Positions 33,317 through 42,208 of a stretch of DNA of 64,000 bases are shown here, one piece after another. Source of the DNA: Porticoccaceae bacterium (GTDB lineage Bacteria; Pseudomonadota; Gammaproteobacteria; Pseudomonadales; Porticoccaceae). Position 1 is the first letter of the stretch; the number at the start of each line of letters is the position of its first letter. Where the stretch lies: contig JAQXBF010000025.1 in the NCBI GenBank assembly GCA_029252555.1, positions 1 through 64,000 of the forward strand, read 5' to 3'. The notes beneath the pieces are model-generated. The model saw nothing but the letters and a program-made list of their open reading frames with translations, was not told the origin of the DNA and did no database searches. The position numbers were made by a program, and so were the translations under genes.

Positions 33317-34138
33317 TTAAAAGTGATTTTTTAACCAGGCCACGATGCCCTCAACCCAACCATTCGGCCCGGTGGCATTGCTTTGGTAGAGATTTTTGGT
33401 GCGCTTCAGCTGTGGCATATCGTGGTTGCTGGAGCGTATTACCAACGCGGAATCTGCGGCCTCTAGCATGCTGATATCATTGTTGCTGTCACCGATGGCA
33501 ATTGATTGGAACTGGCCATACTGGGCTTGATACAGGGCCTGCAATTGCAATAGAGCGCGACCTTTGTCGGTGTTGCCACCCATGCTTAAAAAACGTCCGC
33601 CCTGCAGCAGGTGGGCGCCAGCATCGGTTAGCTTTTGAATAAAGTCTGCCTTGCGGCTTTCGCTACCAAGCCAGTTAATGGGTTCGCTGTATTCCCTCTG
33701 CTGGGCGAGGGTGGCTTGCTCTAGGGTAAGCCCGGTGAGCAGCGCCAAGCCTTCGATGCCTTGGTCGGCGCAGATTGAGCTAAAGGTCTGATACTCGTCG
33801 GCAAAAGGTTTACCGATCTGATTGAGTATGCCAATCCACCGGCTACGCGGTTCTGTATTGCTGATTATCCAGTAATCCTCAAACTCAGTTGCTGGCTCAG
33901 GGTACTGGGTAAAGTAGTCCTTGGGTATGCAGATAGCAGAGCCATTTTCGATAATAAATGGATGCAGGTTATTGATGATCTTTCTTAAGACGAGGACTTC
34001 GGCACGGGTTTTACTGGTAATTGGGATAACAGGGATACCCTGTGATTCCAATCGATCAAGGTAGTTGGCTGCCGGAGCAAAGCTGTAGGTATGATGGTCG
34101 AGCAGACTGCCGTCGAGATCAGTAAAGATAAGTTTCAT
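33317..34138 (-). CDS. HAD-IIB phosphatase, mannosyl-/glucosyl-3-phosphoglycerate phosphatase family
   Basis: MKLIFTDLDGSLLDHHTYSF, IPITSKTRAEV, GGNTDKGRALLQL, AIGDSNNDISMLEAAD. Confidence 0.85.
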   Translation of the reverse strand: MKLIFTDLDGSLLDHHTYSFAPAANYLDRLESQGIPVIPITSKTRAEVLVLRKIINNLHPFIIENGSAICIPKDYFTQYPEPATEFEDYWIISNTEPRSRWIGILNQIGKPFADEYQTFSSICADQGIEGLALLTGLTLEQATLAQQREYSEPINWLGSESRKADFIQKLTDAGAHLLQGGRFLSMGGNTDKGRALLQLQALYQAQYGQFQSIAIGDSNNDISMLEAADSALVIRSSNHDMPQLKRTKNLYQSNATGPNGWVEGIVAWLKNHF

Positions 34139-34209
34139 GACTTATTGCGCCCTTTTTTGGTGCGGTAGCGCACCATAATGGGAACCCTAATGGGGGTATT
34201 GATGCTCAT
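34135..34209 (-). CDS. Putative 24-aa small ORF (MSINTPIRVPIMVRYRTKKGRNKS), ATGA-coupled to the HAD phosphatase
   Basis: AAGGA 5 nt before ATG, stop TGA overlaps next start ATG. Confidence 0.3.
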   Translation of the reverse strand: MSINTPIRVPIMVRYRTKKGRNKS

Positions 34210-34406
34210 TATTTTCCTTGGTCGTTCGAGTGTCTGTATTTCATCGTGTTGGTGATCTTGCTTTCTGGGTTTATTGCAGAAAGCGTGCCAAGCTGGTTAT
34301 GATTAAGCCAAATTAAAACTAGAGGTTAGCCGCGATACAGCGAGTAGCCACTTGCCACAGTCAAATGGGGCAATCATTGACAATAATAATTCTTAGGGGA
34401 TTTCAC

Positions 34407-35939
34407 ATGCCGCATTCACAGACCGCAGATATCGGCCTTGGTCAAACTATTTTGCGTCGTGCCGCTATTTCACCCAATCAATCTGCAATAACCTTTGAGG
34501 GCAGTACCCAGACTTTTGCTGAGCTCGGTGATCGGGTGCGCCGCATGGCCACTGTGCTGCGTGCTGGCGGTATTTCGGCCGGTGACCGGGTGGGCTATAT
34601 CGGTCTTAATCATCCTGTGTTTTTAGAAATGCTCTATGCCTGTGGCTGTCTGGGCGCGGTATTTGTGCCGTTAAACTTCCGCTTAACTGGCCCTGAGGTG
34701 CGCTTTATTGCCAATGATGCAGGGATTAGCGCGATGGTGGCAGACGATATGCTGCGTCCTTTGATCGATGAAGAGCGGGATAATCTTGAATGCATGCGCT
34801 ATATCACTGCCGAAGCCAATGCGGATAATTGGGAATCTCTTGAGTCACTGATGGCCGCTGCGGCACCGATTAAAGCCAGCGAAAAAGTCGATGCTGATGA
34901 TGTCGCCTTTATTATGTATACCTCTGGTACCACCGGCCTACCCAAAGGCGCGATGCTGACCCATGGCAATATATTCTGGAACAGTATTAATGTGTGCTTT
35001 GGTGAGGACGGTGTTTCAGGCACCACGTTGACCTGTGCGCCGTTGTTCCATATTGGCGGCCTCAATGTGACCACGCTAATGTCTCTGTCGAAGGGGGTTG
35101 AGGTGGTGTTGCTGCGCAGCTTTGATGCGGGGCAGGTGCTGTCTTTAATTGAGAAGCACAAGGTCACCACTATGTTTGGTGCGCCGACGATGTTCCTGAT
35201 GATGGTGCAGGATGAAAGTTTTGCCATCACAGATTTATCCAGCATTGCTACCTTGACCTGCGGTGGTGCGCCTGTGCCTGTGCCGCTGATTAAAACCTAT
35301 GGTGAGCGAGGTATTACGTTCTGTCAGGGTTATGGCTTAACGGAGACGGCCCCTTTTGCCAGCCTATTGGCCAGTGATCAAGCGATGGCTAAAGTAGGCT
35401 CGGCGGGCAAGGCACCGATGTTTACCGAGGTGCGTATTGTTGATGAAAATAATAATCCGGTAGCGGCCGGTGTGCACGGAGAGGTCTGTATTAAAGGCCC
35501 CAATGTGATGAAGGGTTATTGGAATCGTGAAGAGGCTACCGCTGAGGCTATTGATACTCAGGGTTGGTTCCACAGTGGTGATATTGGCTATCTGGACGAC
35601 GAGGATTTTTTGTTTCTCTGCGATCGGGTTAAAGATATGGTGATCACCGGCGCTGAGAATGTTTACCCTGCCGAGGTTGAAAGTATTCTCTACGGTCATC
35701 CATCTATTATTGAAGTCGCTGTTATTGGCCTGCCCGATGAAAAATGGGGTGAGGCGGTAACCGCCATTGCTGTATTGGAAGAGGGTGCGGAGCTAACCCT
35801 GGAAAGTCTGCGTGACTTTGCTGGTGAGTCTCTGGCTCGTTATAAGCTGCCCAGCCAGTTGCGCCTTGTTGACATACTTCCAAGAAACCCGGCGGGTAAG
35901 GTACAGAAGTTTAAGTTAAAAGAAGAGTTTGACGTCTAA
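34407..35939 (+). CDS. Acyl-CoA synthetase (AMP-binding)
   Basis: IMYTSGTTGLPKGAMLTH, GYGLTE, GWFHSGDIGYLDDE, PRNPAGKVQKFKL. Confidence 0.92.
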   Translation: MPHSQTADIGLGQTILRRAAISPNQSAITFEGSTQTFAELGDRVRRMATVLRAGGISAGDRVGYIGLNHPVFLEMLYACGCLGAVFVPLNFRLTGPEVRFIANDAGISAMVADDMLRPLIDEERDNLECMRYITAEANADNWESLESLMAAAAPIKASEKVDADDVAFIMYTSGTTGLPKGAMLTHGNIFWNSINVCFGEDGVSGTTLTCAPLFHIGGLNVTTLMSLSKGVEVVLLRSFDAGQVLSLIEKHKVTTMFGAPTMFLMMVQDESFAITDLSSIATLTCGGAPVPVPLIKTYGERGITFCQGYGLTETAPFASLLASDQAMAKVGSAGKAPMFTEVRIVDENNNPVAAGVHGEVCIKGPNVMKGYWNREEATAEAIDTQGWFHSGDIGYLDDEDFLFLCDRVKDMVITGAENVYPAEVESILYGHPSIIEVAVIGLPDEKWGEAVTAIAVLEEGAELTLESLRDFAGESLARYKLPSQLRLVDILPRNPAGKVQKFKLKEEFDV

Positions 35940-35948
35940 ACTCTGTTG

Positions 35949-37433
35949 CTAAGAAAACAGCCCATGCACAAACCAGCGCTGACTGCTGGTTTCTCTAAAT
36001 AACCAATAGCGCGCGCCGTTACTATCGCAAGCCAGATAGTAATCGCGCTGCTGTTCTGCCTGCCACCAGTTGCCACATAAACGCTCGGGCCCACTGATAA
36101 TGGTTAGGGGCTGACGCCAGTATAGTTTTTTATTGCGCAGGTGCACTGGCGCTGGGTCGGTCAATAACCACAGGGGCTGGGGTGCTTTTAGTTTTTCATT
36201 AAGGCTTGTATTGCTGTGTTTGCCCGGTGTGGCCAAGGTGCTGGCCTGTTCTGGCAGATAGTCTTGATTGAGTATAGGTTGCGATAGGGCGTCTATGCCC
36301 AGCCGTGCATTCAGGCTATCAATCAATTCACAGGACTGTTGGGCGGTCTTCTGGTTATCGAATAAATCCAAATTAAACACACCCATGGGTGCTTCAATAA
36401 ATTGATCCACATGCAAAATAATTTGCTCAATACTGAGGGGCAGTTCTAAGCGCTCTAGTTGTAATCGACTCAGCATCAATAGGGTCGACCAGTTATTTTG
36501 ACTGCCGGAGAGTTGTATCTGCATTTTCTGAGACTCTCCTATTAAAGGTTCAAAATGCCATTCAATCTCCCGGCAGTGACATTGCCGTGCCATCAGGTAC
36601 TGACACAGATGCTGCAATAGCGTTTTCATGGGAAACAGCAAACTCTCTTTATTAAAAATGCCCTGGGGGTTTTGGATAAGATCGCGAAAGCTATTGGCGG
36701 GCTGAAAGCGCGGTGCATTAAAAGGCTTTTCATTATTTAACTGGGCGATGGTAAGCATAAGTTCAGCATTAAAACGACGGCTTAATGCGCTGCGGGGTAG
36801 GGCTAATAAATCGCCCACTGTATTTAAGCCAAGCTGCTTAAAACTTTGCTGCTGTTTGCGATTGATTTCTAGAAGACTTAAATCTGTGCTGAGAAGGCGG
36901 CGCTGTATTTCTGTTTGATCCGGTAGCTGGGTTTCAAAATCAGGCCCGCAGAGTAGCTTTGCTGCCAGTGGGTTTTGGCCTATGCCATTAACGGCAGTAA
37001 TGGATTGAAAGCGAAGTCTATAGTCTAGTTCTCGAAGTAGCGCATCGTAACCTTTAAACAATTTATAGCAGCCTGATATTTCTAGCCACAGCCCTGAGCT
37101 GTGATTGAAAAGCCCAAAGTCAGTGAGAATAACCACCGGACTAAAGCTATAGGCGACCAGCGCCAGCTGTTGTAGCAACTGCTGTTCCTGTTCAATCTGC
37201 CTGGGCAATACTTCAAGCTCTGGACACAGAGCCAGAGCAGTGGAGATAGAGAGGTTAGGCTCTATTCCCCAGGCTGCTGCCTGAGTATTGCAGCACAGCA
37301 CCCGTTGAATATTCTTTTGCAGACTAACAACAGCGATGGGTTTTTGTGCCTGCTCTATGGGCACCTGAGGCAATAATGTCTCAAGCGGCAGTAGAGGAAA
37401 ATGCAGGTACAGCCAAATATCTCGCTTTAACAT
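35949..37433 (-). CDS. imuB: ImuB, Y-family polymerase-like mutasome protein
   Basis: Y-family-like fold in frame with imuA; LWLEISGCYKLF, LNTVGDLLALPRSALSRRF. Confidence 0.88.
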   Translation of the reverse strand: MLKRDIWLYLHFPLLPLETLLPQVPIEQAQKPIAVVSLQKNIQRVLCCNTQAAAWGIEPNLSISTALALCPELEVLPRQIEQEQQLLQQLALVAYSFSPVVILTDFGLFNHSSGLWLEISGCYKLFKGYDALLRELDYRLRFQSITAVNGIGQNPLAAKLLCGPDFETQLPDQTEIQRRLLSTDLSLLEINRKQQQSFKQLGLNTVGDLLALPRSALSRRFNAELMLTIAQLNNEKPFNAPRFQPANSFRDLIQNPQGIFNKESLLFPMKTLLQHLCQYLMARQCHCREIEWHFEPLIGESQKMQIQLSGSQNNWSTLLMLSRLQLERLELPLSIEQIILHVDQFIEAPMGVFNLDLFDNQKTAQQSCELIDSLNARLGIDALSQPILNQDYLPEQASTLATPGKHSNTSLNEKLKAPQPLWLLTDPAPVHLRNKKLYWRQPLTIISGPERLCGNWWQAEQQRDYYLACDSNGARYWLFRETSSQRWFVHGLFS

Positions 37434-38129
37434 CTAGTTATTAAGCTGTCGTACAGGGTAAGTTCGATACCGATCTGCGGGCAATAGGGCGAGTTTGGTT
37501 CTCTGGGTATTGGCTTCTCCCAACGATAGTTGCAACTGCGCGCCACCCGCTACACCACGCTGTTTGCGCACGTTTAATAACAGCTGGTTAACCTCTAAGC
37601 TCTTTAGTTCTAAACGCAGTGCCGCTGGCGAGGGTGCAGACAGTGCACTGGGGGTACTAAATAAAAATGCCGCATTGCCATTATCTGCTGCGGCCAGTTG
37701 CAGCTTGCGCAGGTTGGCATAGCGGAGCGGTGGTTGCTTTGTCCAGGCCAGCAATAGGGCGCTACTGCGAATAGATTGCTCGGCGGCCCACAGCCATTCG
37801 GTGTGATTTTTGCTGCGCACCACAAGCAGTTTATCCAAGGCAATACCCGCTGCCGCCAGGCGCGGTGCATAGGGCTGATAGGGCGGGTCGAGCCAGACGC
37901 AGAGTTGATTGTTATCTGCGTAATATTTAATGGTTGGCAGCAATAGACTCAGTTCGCCAATGCCAGGTTGCTGTGGCATAAGCTCGGTGAGAGCTGAAAT
38001 GGGCCAGCCACCCTGCAATAGCAGATCTAAATTATTATGACCTGTAGTTATGGTGCGACGGGGTAGGCGCTGGCTGCGGCCGCGCCAAGTATCTTGGCGG
38101 GAGAGTACTGTAGCTATATTGTTGGGCAT
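37434..38129 (-). CDS. imuA: ImuA, RecA/SulA-like mutasome protein
   Basis: TITTGHNNLDLLLQGGWPISALTELMPQQPGIGELSLLLP; directly abuts imuB. Confidence 0.88.
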   Translation of the reverse strand: MPNNIATVLSRQDTWRGRSQRLPRRTITTGHNNLDLLLQGGWPISALTELMPQQPGIGELSLLLPTIKYYADNNQLCVWLDPPYQPYAPRLAAAGIALDKLLVVRSKNHTEWLWAAEQSIRSSALLLAWTKQPPLRYANLRKLQLAAADNGNAAFLFSTPSALSAPSPAALRLELKSLEVNQLLLNVRKQRGVAGGAQLQLSLGEANTQRTKLALLPADRYRTYPVRQLNN

Positions 38130-38169
38130 TAAATTGAGGCTGCGTTACGAGTAAGACCTATTTCTTTAC

Positions 38170-38189
38170 TACTGTTAATATATACAGTA
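38170..38189. promoter_or_regulatory. LexA (SOS) box TACTGTTAATATATACAGTA upstream of imuA
   Basis: CTG-N10-CAG palindrome 41 bp upstream of imuA ATG. Confidence 0.87.
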
Positions 38190-38329
38190 TTTTGCGATAT
38201 GTCATCTGTTATAGAAAAGTCTTGCCCAATGTTTATTTGCTTCCTTTTGGGTATTCAAAACAACCGCTGTATGAGTCTATTCGCTGGTGGTACAGTAACG
38301 CCTTACACAGCAGCCCAAACCTTTCATTT

Positions 38330-39364
38330 ATGTCGACAATACTTAATCGAGCACAGCTTATAGACCCCAATTGGACCGTTTATGCGGCGCCAATCAGCAC
38401 GCTATTGCAGGTGAGTGAGCAGTTGGGTCTGGATACTAATGCGCTGCTTATGGCCTCTGGCCTGGAAGCCTCAGAGTTAACGATTCCTGATCGCCGTTTC
38501 CCGGTGAGCAACTATTTCAGGTTATTTCAGCAGATGGCGGATGCGTCACGCGACCCGGATATTGGTTTGACCGTGGGTCGTGTAACCTTTCTAAAAGGGC
38601 TTAATTTACAGCTGTATCTGTCTACGGTGTGTCAGTCTTTTCGCGACTATCTCAATCTGATCCCCAGTGCTCTGCGACTGCGAGGGGATATTGGTCAGAT
38701 AACGGCCTATCGAGACGGCAATCTGGTGGAGCTGCGCTGGGAGCCTCTATTAAGTCAAACCGGCCTTAGGCGCTATATTAGTGATGATATATTGGCGGCG
38801 TCGGCCGGTATCTTTGATTCTCTCTGTGTGATGCCGGTATCTGTGGTCAAGGCGAATTTTACCTATTCTCGGCCCCAGGATATGACTAGACTGGAGGATA
38901 CATTTGGTCGCAATCTGGCTTTTGACCAGCCTTATAGCAGTCTATTTTTTGAGCGCGAAGCCCTTGGGTTTCCGATGCTGAAACAGGACTATCAGGCGTG
39001 GTCCGATCAGGATAACCCATTCCGGGAGTTCTTTGAGGGCGATGACCCAGCCGATCAACTGCTGTCCAATCTAAGGCAATCTATTGTGCAGTACCTGCCT
39101 GAGGGTGAGGTAACTATCGATAAGCTGGCTAGCAAGCTTAATATCTCCCGGCGCACATTGCAGCGCAGGCTATCTGAGCGTGATACCAGTTTCTTGAATA
39201 TCTTGCAGGAGGTGCGCTCTAAAGTCGCATTACGTTATCTGTCCGATAAACGCCTGGGTATTACCGAAATAGCCTTTCTGTTGGGTTATGGTGATCAGGG
39301 CTCTTTCTCCAGCGCCTTTAAAAGCTGGCATGGGGTTTCGCCTCGAGATTACCGCCGCAAATAG
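38330..39364 (+). CDS. AraC family transcriptional regulator
   Basis: C-terminal HTH: TIDKLASKLNISRRTLQRRLSERDTSFLNILQEVRSKVALRYLSDKRLGITEIAFLLGYGDQGSFSSAFKSWHGVSPRDYR; start 38330 preferred over 38192. Confidence 0.92.
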   Translation: MSTILNRAQLIDPNWTVYAAPISTLLQVSEQLGLDTNALLMASGLEASELTIPDRRFPVSNYFRLFQQMADASRDPDIGLTVGRVTFLKGLNLQLYLSTVCQSFRDYLNLIPSALRLRGDIGQITAYRDGNLVELRWEPLLSQTGLRRYISDDILAASAGIFDSLCVMPVSVVKANFTYSRPQDMTRLEDTFGRNLAFDQPYSSLFFEREALGFPMLKQDYQAWSDQDNPFREFFEGDDPADQLLSNLRQSIVQYLPEGEVTIDKLASKLNISRRTLQRRLSERDTSFLNILQEVRSKVALRYLSDKRLGITEIAFLLGYGDQGSFSSAFKSWHGVSPRDYRRK

Positions 39365-39480
39365 TCCTGTCGGGTTGGCATTTATTCCCAACTCATTGGC
39401 GCTTATAAAGTTGCCAGTTGCATGTACTCAATCTACTATCTGTGCTCTAAATCCTTATAACTATAATAACAGGTATTGCT

Positions 39481-40653
39481 ATGTCACTAGATTTTGATAG
39501 CGCTCGTCTGCCTAATAAAAATCTCACCCCAGAGCACCATGAATGGCGGGCACAGCTGCGACGGTTTATCGATCGCGAAATTATGCCCTATGCGGAAGAC
39601 TGGGATGAAAATGGCTCGATACCCGATGAACTGTGGACCAAATCAGCAGAGGTTGGCCTGCTGGGCATGGGTTACCCAGAGGAGTTTGGCGGAGTCACCG
39701 AAGGCATAGATATGTGGCACAGTATTATTGTCAATGAAGAGCTGGCCCGCGTTGCCGTGGGCGGTGTAGCTGCAACTCTGTTGGTGCATGGTATTGGCCT
39801 GCCACCCGTGATTAATTTTGGCAGCGAGGAGATTAAACAGAGGGTGGCGCCGCCGGTACTGGCAGGCACCAAACGTATCTCACTGGCCATCACCGAACCC
39901 GGCGGTGGCTCCGATGTAGCCCAGCTGCAAACCACAGCTCGCCTGGATGGCGATCACTATATCGTCAATGGTTCAAAAACCTATATTACTGGTGGTATGA
40001 ATGCTAACTGGTTTACCACTGCTGTGCGCACCGGTGCGGAGGGTTCGGCGGGTGTATCTACCTTGCTGATTCCTTCCGATATAGAGGGCGTATCGCGCAC
40101 AGCATTGGATAAAAAACAGGGCTGGTGGTGCTCAGATACAGCCACTATCTACTTCGATAAAGTGCGCGTGCCTGTGGGTAACCTGCTGGGTCAGGAGAAT
40201 AAGGGTTTTGCGGTTATTATGAATAACTTCAATTCCGAGCGCCTGGCTATGGCTGCAGCTATGGAGGCGCTTTCAAGGGTCTGTCTGGAAGATGCCGTGG
40301 CTTGGGCTCGAGAGCGCAAGACCTTTGGTCAGCGCCTTGCCGACCACCAGGTAATTCGCCATAAAATTGCCGAGATGAAACAGCGTATTAACGCCACTCA
40401 GGCCTATTTGCTGATGACCTGTGAGCAGGTGCAGCAGGGCACTGAGAATGCTGGCGATATAGCGCTGTTAAAGGTGCAGTCCAGTCAAACTATGGAGTTC
40501 TGTGCGCGTGAGGCAATGCAAATTCTTGGTGGTATCGGCTATATGCGTGGCAGCCGCGTTGAGCGAATCTACCGTGAGGTGCGTGTTAATGCGATTGGTG
40601 GTGGCTCTGAAGAAATTATGCGTGATCTGGCCGCTCGCCAGTTTGGGCTCTGA
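39481..40653 (+). CDS. Acyl-CoA dehydrogenase
   Basis: LAITEPGGGSDVAQLQTTARL, ILGGIGYMRGSRVERIYREVRVNAIGGGSEEIMRD. Confidence 0.93.
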   Translation: MSLDFDSARLPNKNLTPEHHEWRAQLRRFIDREIMPYAEDWDENGSIPDELWTKSAEVGLLGMGYPEEFGGVTEGIDMWHSIIVNEELARVAVGGVAATLLVHGIGLPPVINFGSEEIKQRVAPPVLAGTKRISLAITEPGGGSDVAQLQTTARLDGDHYIVNGSKTYITGGMNANWFTTAVRTGAEGSAGVSTLLIPSDIEGVSRTALDKKQGWWCSDTATIYFDKVRVPVGNLLGQENKGFAVIMNNFNSERLAMAAAMEALSRVCLEDAVAWARERKTFGQRLADHQVIRHKIAEMKQRINATQAYLLMTCEQVQQGTENAGDIALLKVQSSQTMEFCAREAMQILGGIGYMRGSRVERIYREVRVNAIGGGSEEIMRDLAARQFGL

Positions 40654-40655
40654 CG

Positions 40656-41183
40656 TCAATAGGATGGCTTAGGCTCGGCAATACATTGTTCGAAACGGTT
40701 TTTCTGGGCTTCTAGATTGAGTTTAAAGGCGAGTTTTGAGACTTCAATAGCTTCCACTGAGGGCTTTGATTTCACTCGAGAGTTTTCCATGAGCCAGGAG
40801 CCAACTTCAAAAAAGTGCCACAGGGGCACGCTGCCTGAGATACTGGGTTGAGGAAACGGCGTTTTTGAATCTGTGGCCAGTTTGCGGATATTCTGACGTG
40901 AGCAGCCTACCAGGTCTGCAATATCTGATAACCCCACCATATCTGGCTTTACTTCGAGTAGCTGTGAACCCTCAATGGCCATTGTTACCTGAGCGATTGC
41001 GCTTTCGATGGCCTGTTCAGCTGATTCGGCCAGCCGGTTGAAGTTAAGTGCAATTGATCCTTTAGCGCCAATACCGACCAGTGCATCATCGCAGCCCGCC
41101 TCAAATAACAGGTCAGTGCATTGTCCTATGCTTTTGTCTGACGCTAATATTGAGAAGGTCAGGGTGTAATCATAGGTTTTCAT
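40656..41183 (-). CDS. Putative HTH DNA-binding protein (candidate antitoxin partner)
   Basis: 175 aa; LSDIADLVGCSRQNIRKLATDSKTPFPQPSISGSVPLWHFFEVGSWL resembles MerR/AlpA-type HTH; ATGA overlap with upstream gene. Confidence 0.6.
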   Translation of the reverse strand: MKTYDYTLTFSILASDKSIGQCTDLLFEAGCDDALVGIGAKGSIALNFNRLAESAEQAIESAIAQVTMAIEGSQLLEVKPDMVGLSDIADLVGCSRQNIRKLATDSKTPFPQPSISGSVPLWHFFEVGSWLMENSRVKSKPSVEAIEVSKLAFKLNLEAQKNRFEQCIAEPKPSY

Positions 41184-41437
41184 TTTTTCACCTCGTATAA
41201 CTTAGTTATTGGGTAGATGCACCCATCAACTGATCTCTTTAACTGTTTCGCAAAGTTGCCAGGGTTTCGAGGAGTACTCCAAACAGAAATCTGCCAAAAC
41301 ATACCACAACTGCACTCAGGTTTATTCTTGGGGTAACGTATGATCGCCCATGCATGGCCACTTGCAACCTTTATCGTCCAGCCTTTTTCAAGTGCATGCT
41401 GGACTGCCTTATTTACGTCCTTGTTAGGGTGCTTCAT
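41180..41437 (-). CDS. Small HicA-like protein (candidate toxin)
   Basis: 85 aa; NKAVQHALEKGWTIKVASGHAWAIIRYP...ISVWSTPRNPGNFAKQLKRSV: helix-strand-His-strand pattern reminiscent of HicA. Confidence 0.5.
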   Translation of the reverse strand: MKHPNKDVNKAVQHALEKGWTIKVASGHAWAIIRYPKNKPECSCGMFWQISVWSTPRNPGNFAKQLKRSVDGCIYPITKLYEVKK

Positions 41438-41470
41438 TCCTTAAAGCCTCAATGTAAGTAATCCTAGTGA

Positions 41471-41508
41471 AGTATTTATTGATTGTCAAATGACAATCAA
41501 TAAATACT
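41471..41508. promoter_or_regulatory. Perfect inverted repeat AGTATTTATTGATTGTCA-AA-TGACAATCAATAAATACT
   Basis: 18-bp arms, 2-nt centre, 33 bp upstream of the HicA-like start. Confidence 0.7.
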
Positions 41509-41695
41509 GTTGATTAAACCAGAACTGAGTGAAGTGTAGCGTCTGCTTCGCAATAAAAAGGGTCAAAGCTATCAAAGCGAGCACGCCGATCAAAAACTAT
41601 GCAGTTATCTCTTTTAATACCATGCCCTGCAGGAGCGGTATTCTCGGGGTGCTTTAAATATGGTGAGGGGGTTGTAGGTTGGTGATATTTGAGTG

Positions 41696-41869
41696 GGATG
41701 CTGTTTGGGGATGGCCTTGAGATCGGTCCCATGGCCATAGGTATTTTCAGCGTTCGCACAACTCCCTTTCTCTATGAGAAAAGCTCAGACAAGTGTTCTC
41801 TTTATCTGAAAATACCTATGCCCATAAGCGGGCCCTGATCGATCTCAAGGCCATCTCCAAACAGCATCC
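41696..41869. repeat. Long imperfect inverted repeat (~55 and ~64 nt arms, ~55 nt loop)
   Basis: GGATGCTGTTTGGGGATGGCCTTGAGATCGGTC...CCATAGGTATTTTCAG versus reverse complement of CTGAAAATACCTATG...GATCGATCTCAAGGCCATCTCCAAACAGCATCC. Confidence 0.8.
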
Positions 41870-41908
41870 GTCATTAGCGTGACGCAACTAAGAAAAATGA
41901 AAATTACG

Positions 41909-42208
41909 CTATGACAACAAGGGCCCCAGTTTCATGGCAATGCCCATATCACCTTGAACCTTTAGCTTGCCGCTCATAAATGCCATGGTGCCATCGAGCT
42001 TGCCATCAGCCATGTCCATAAAATCAGCTAAGCTGATACCTATGGTGCAGGCTGCTTCTGCATCATCATTGCCAATCACATTGGGCACCTGCGAGGCGTC
42101 TAATACCAGAATGCCATCATCACCAAAATCAAACTTTAAGATTGAACCCAGCCCACAATCTTCCCCAACCTTTTCTTTTAAACCTGCAGTAACCGCTTCC
42201 AAAGACAT
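41909..42208 (-). CDS. SCP2 sterol-binding domain protein
   Basis: ADFMDMADGKLDGTMAFMSGKLKVQGDMGIAMKL. Confidence 0.9.
   Translation of the reverse strand: MSLEAVTAGLKEKVGEDCGLGSILKFDFGDDGILVLDASQVPNVIGNDDAEAACTIGISLADFMDMADGKLDGTMAFMSGKLKVQGDMGIAMKLGPLLS

Noticed and set aside
41514-41759. 81-aa minus ORF next to the HicA-like module
   Set aside because: Overlaps one arm of the long inverted repeat, no domain or ribosome-site support; left as non-coding.
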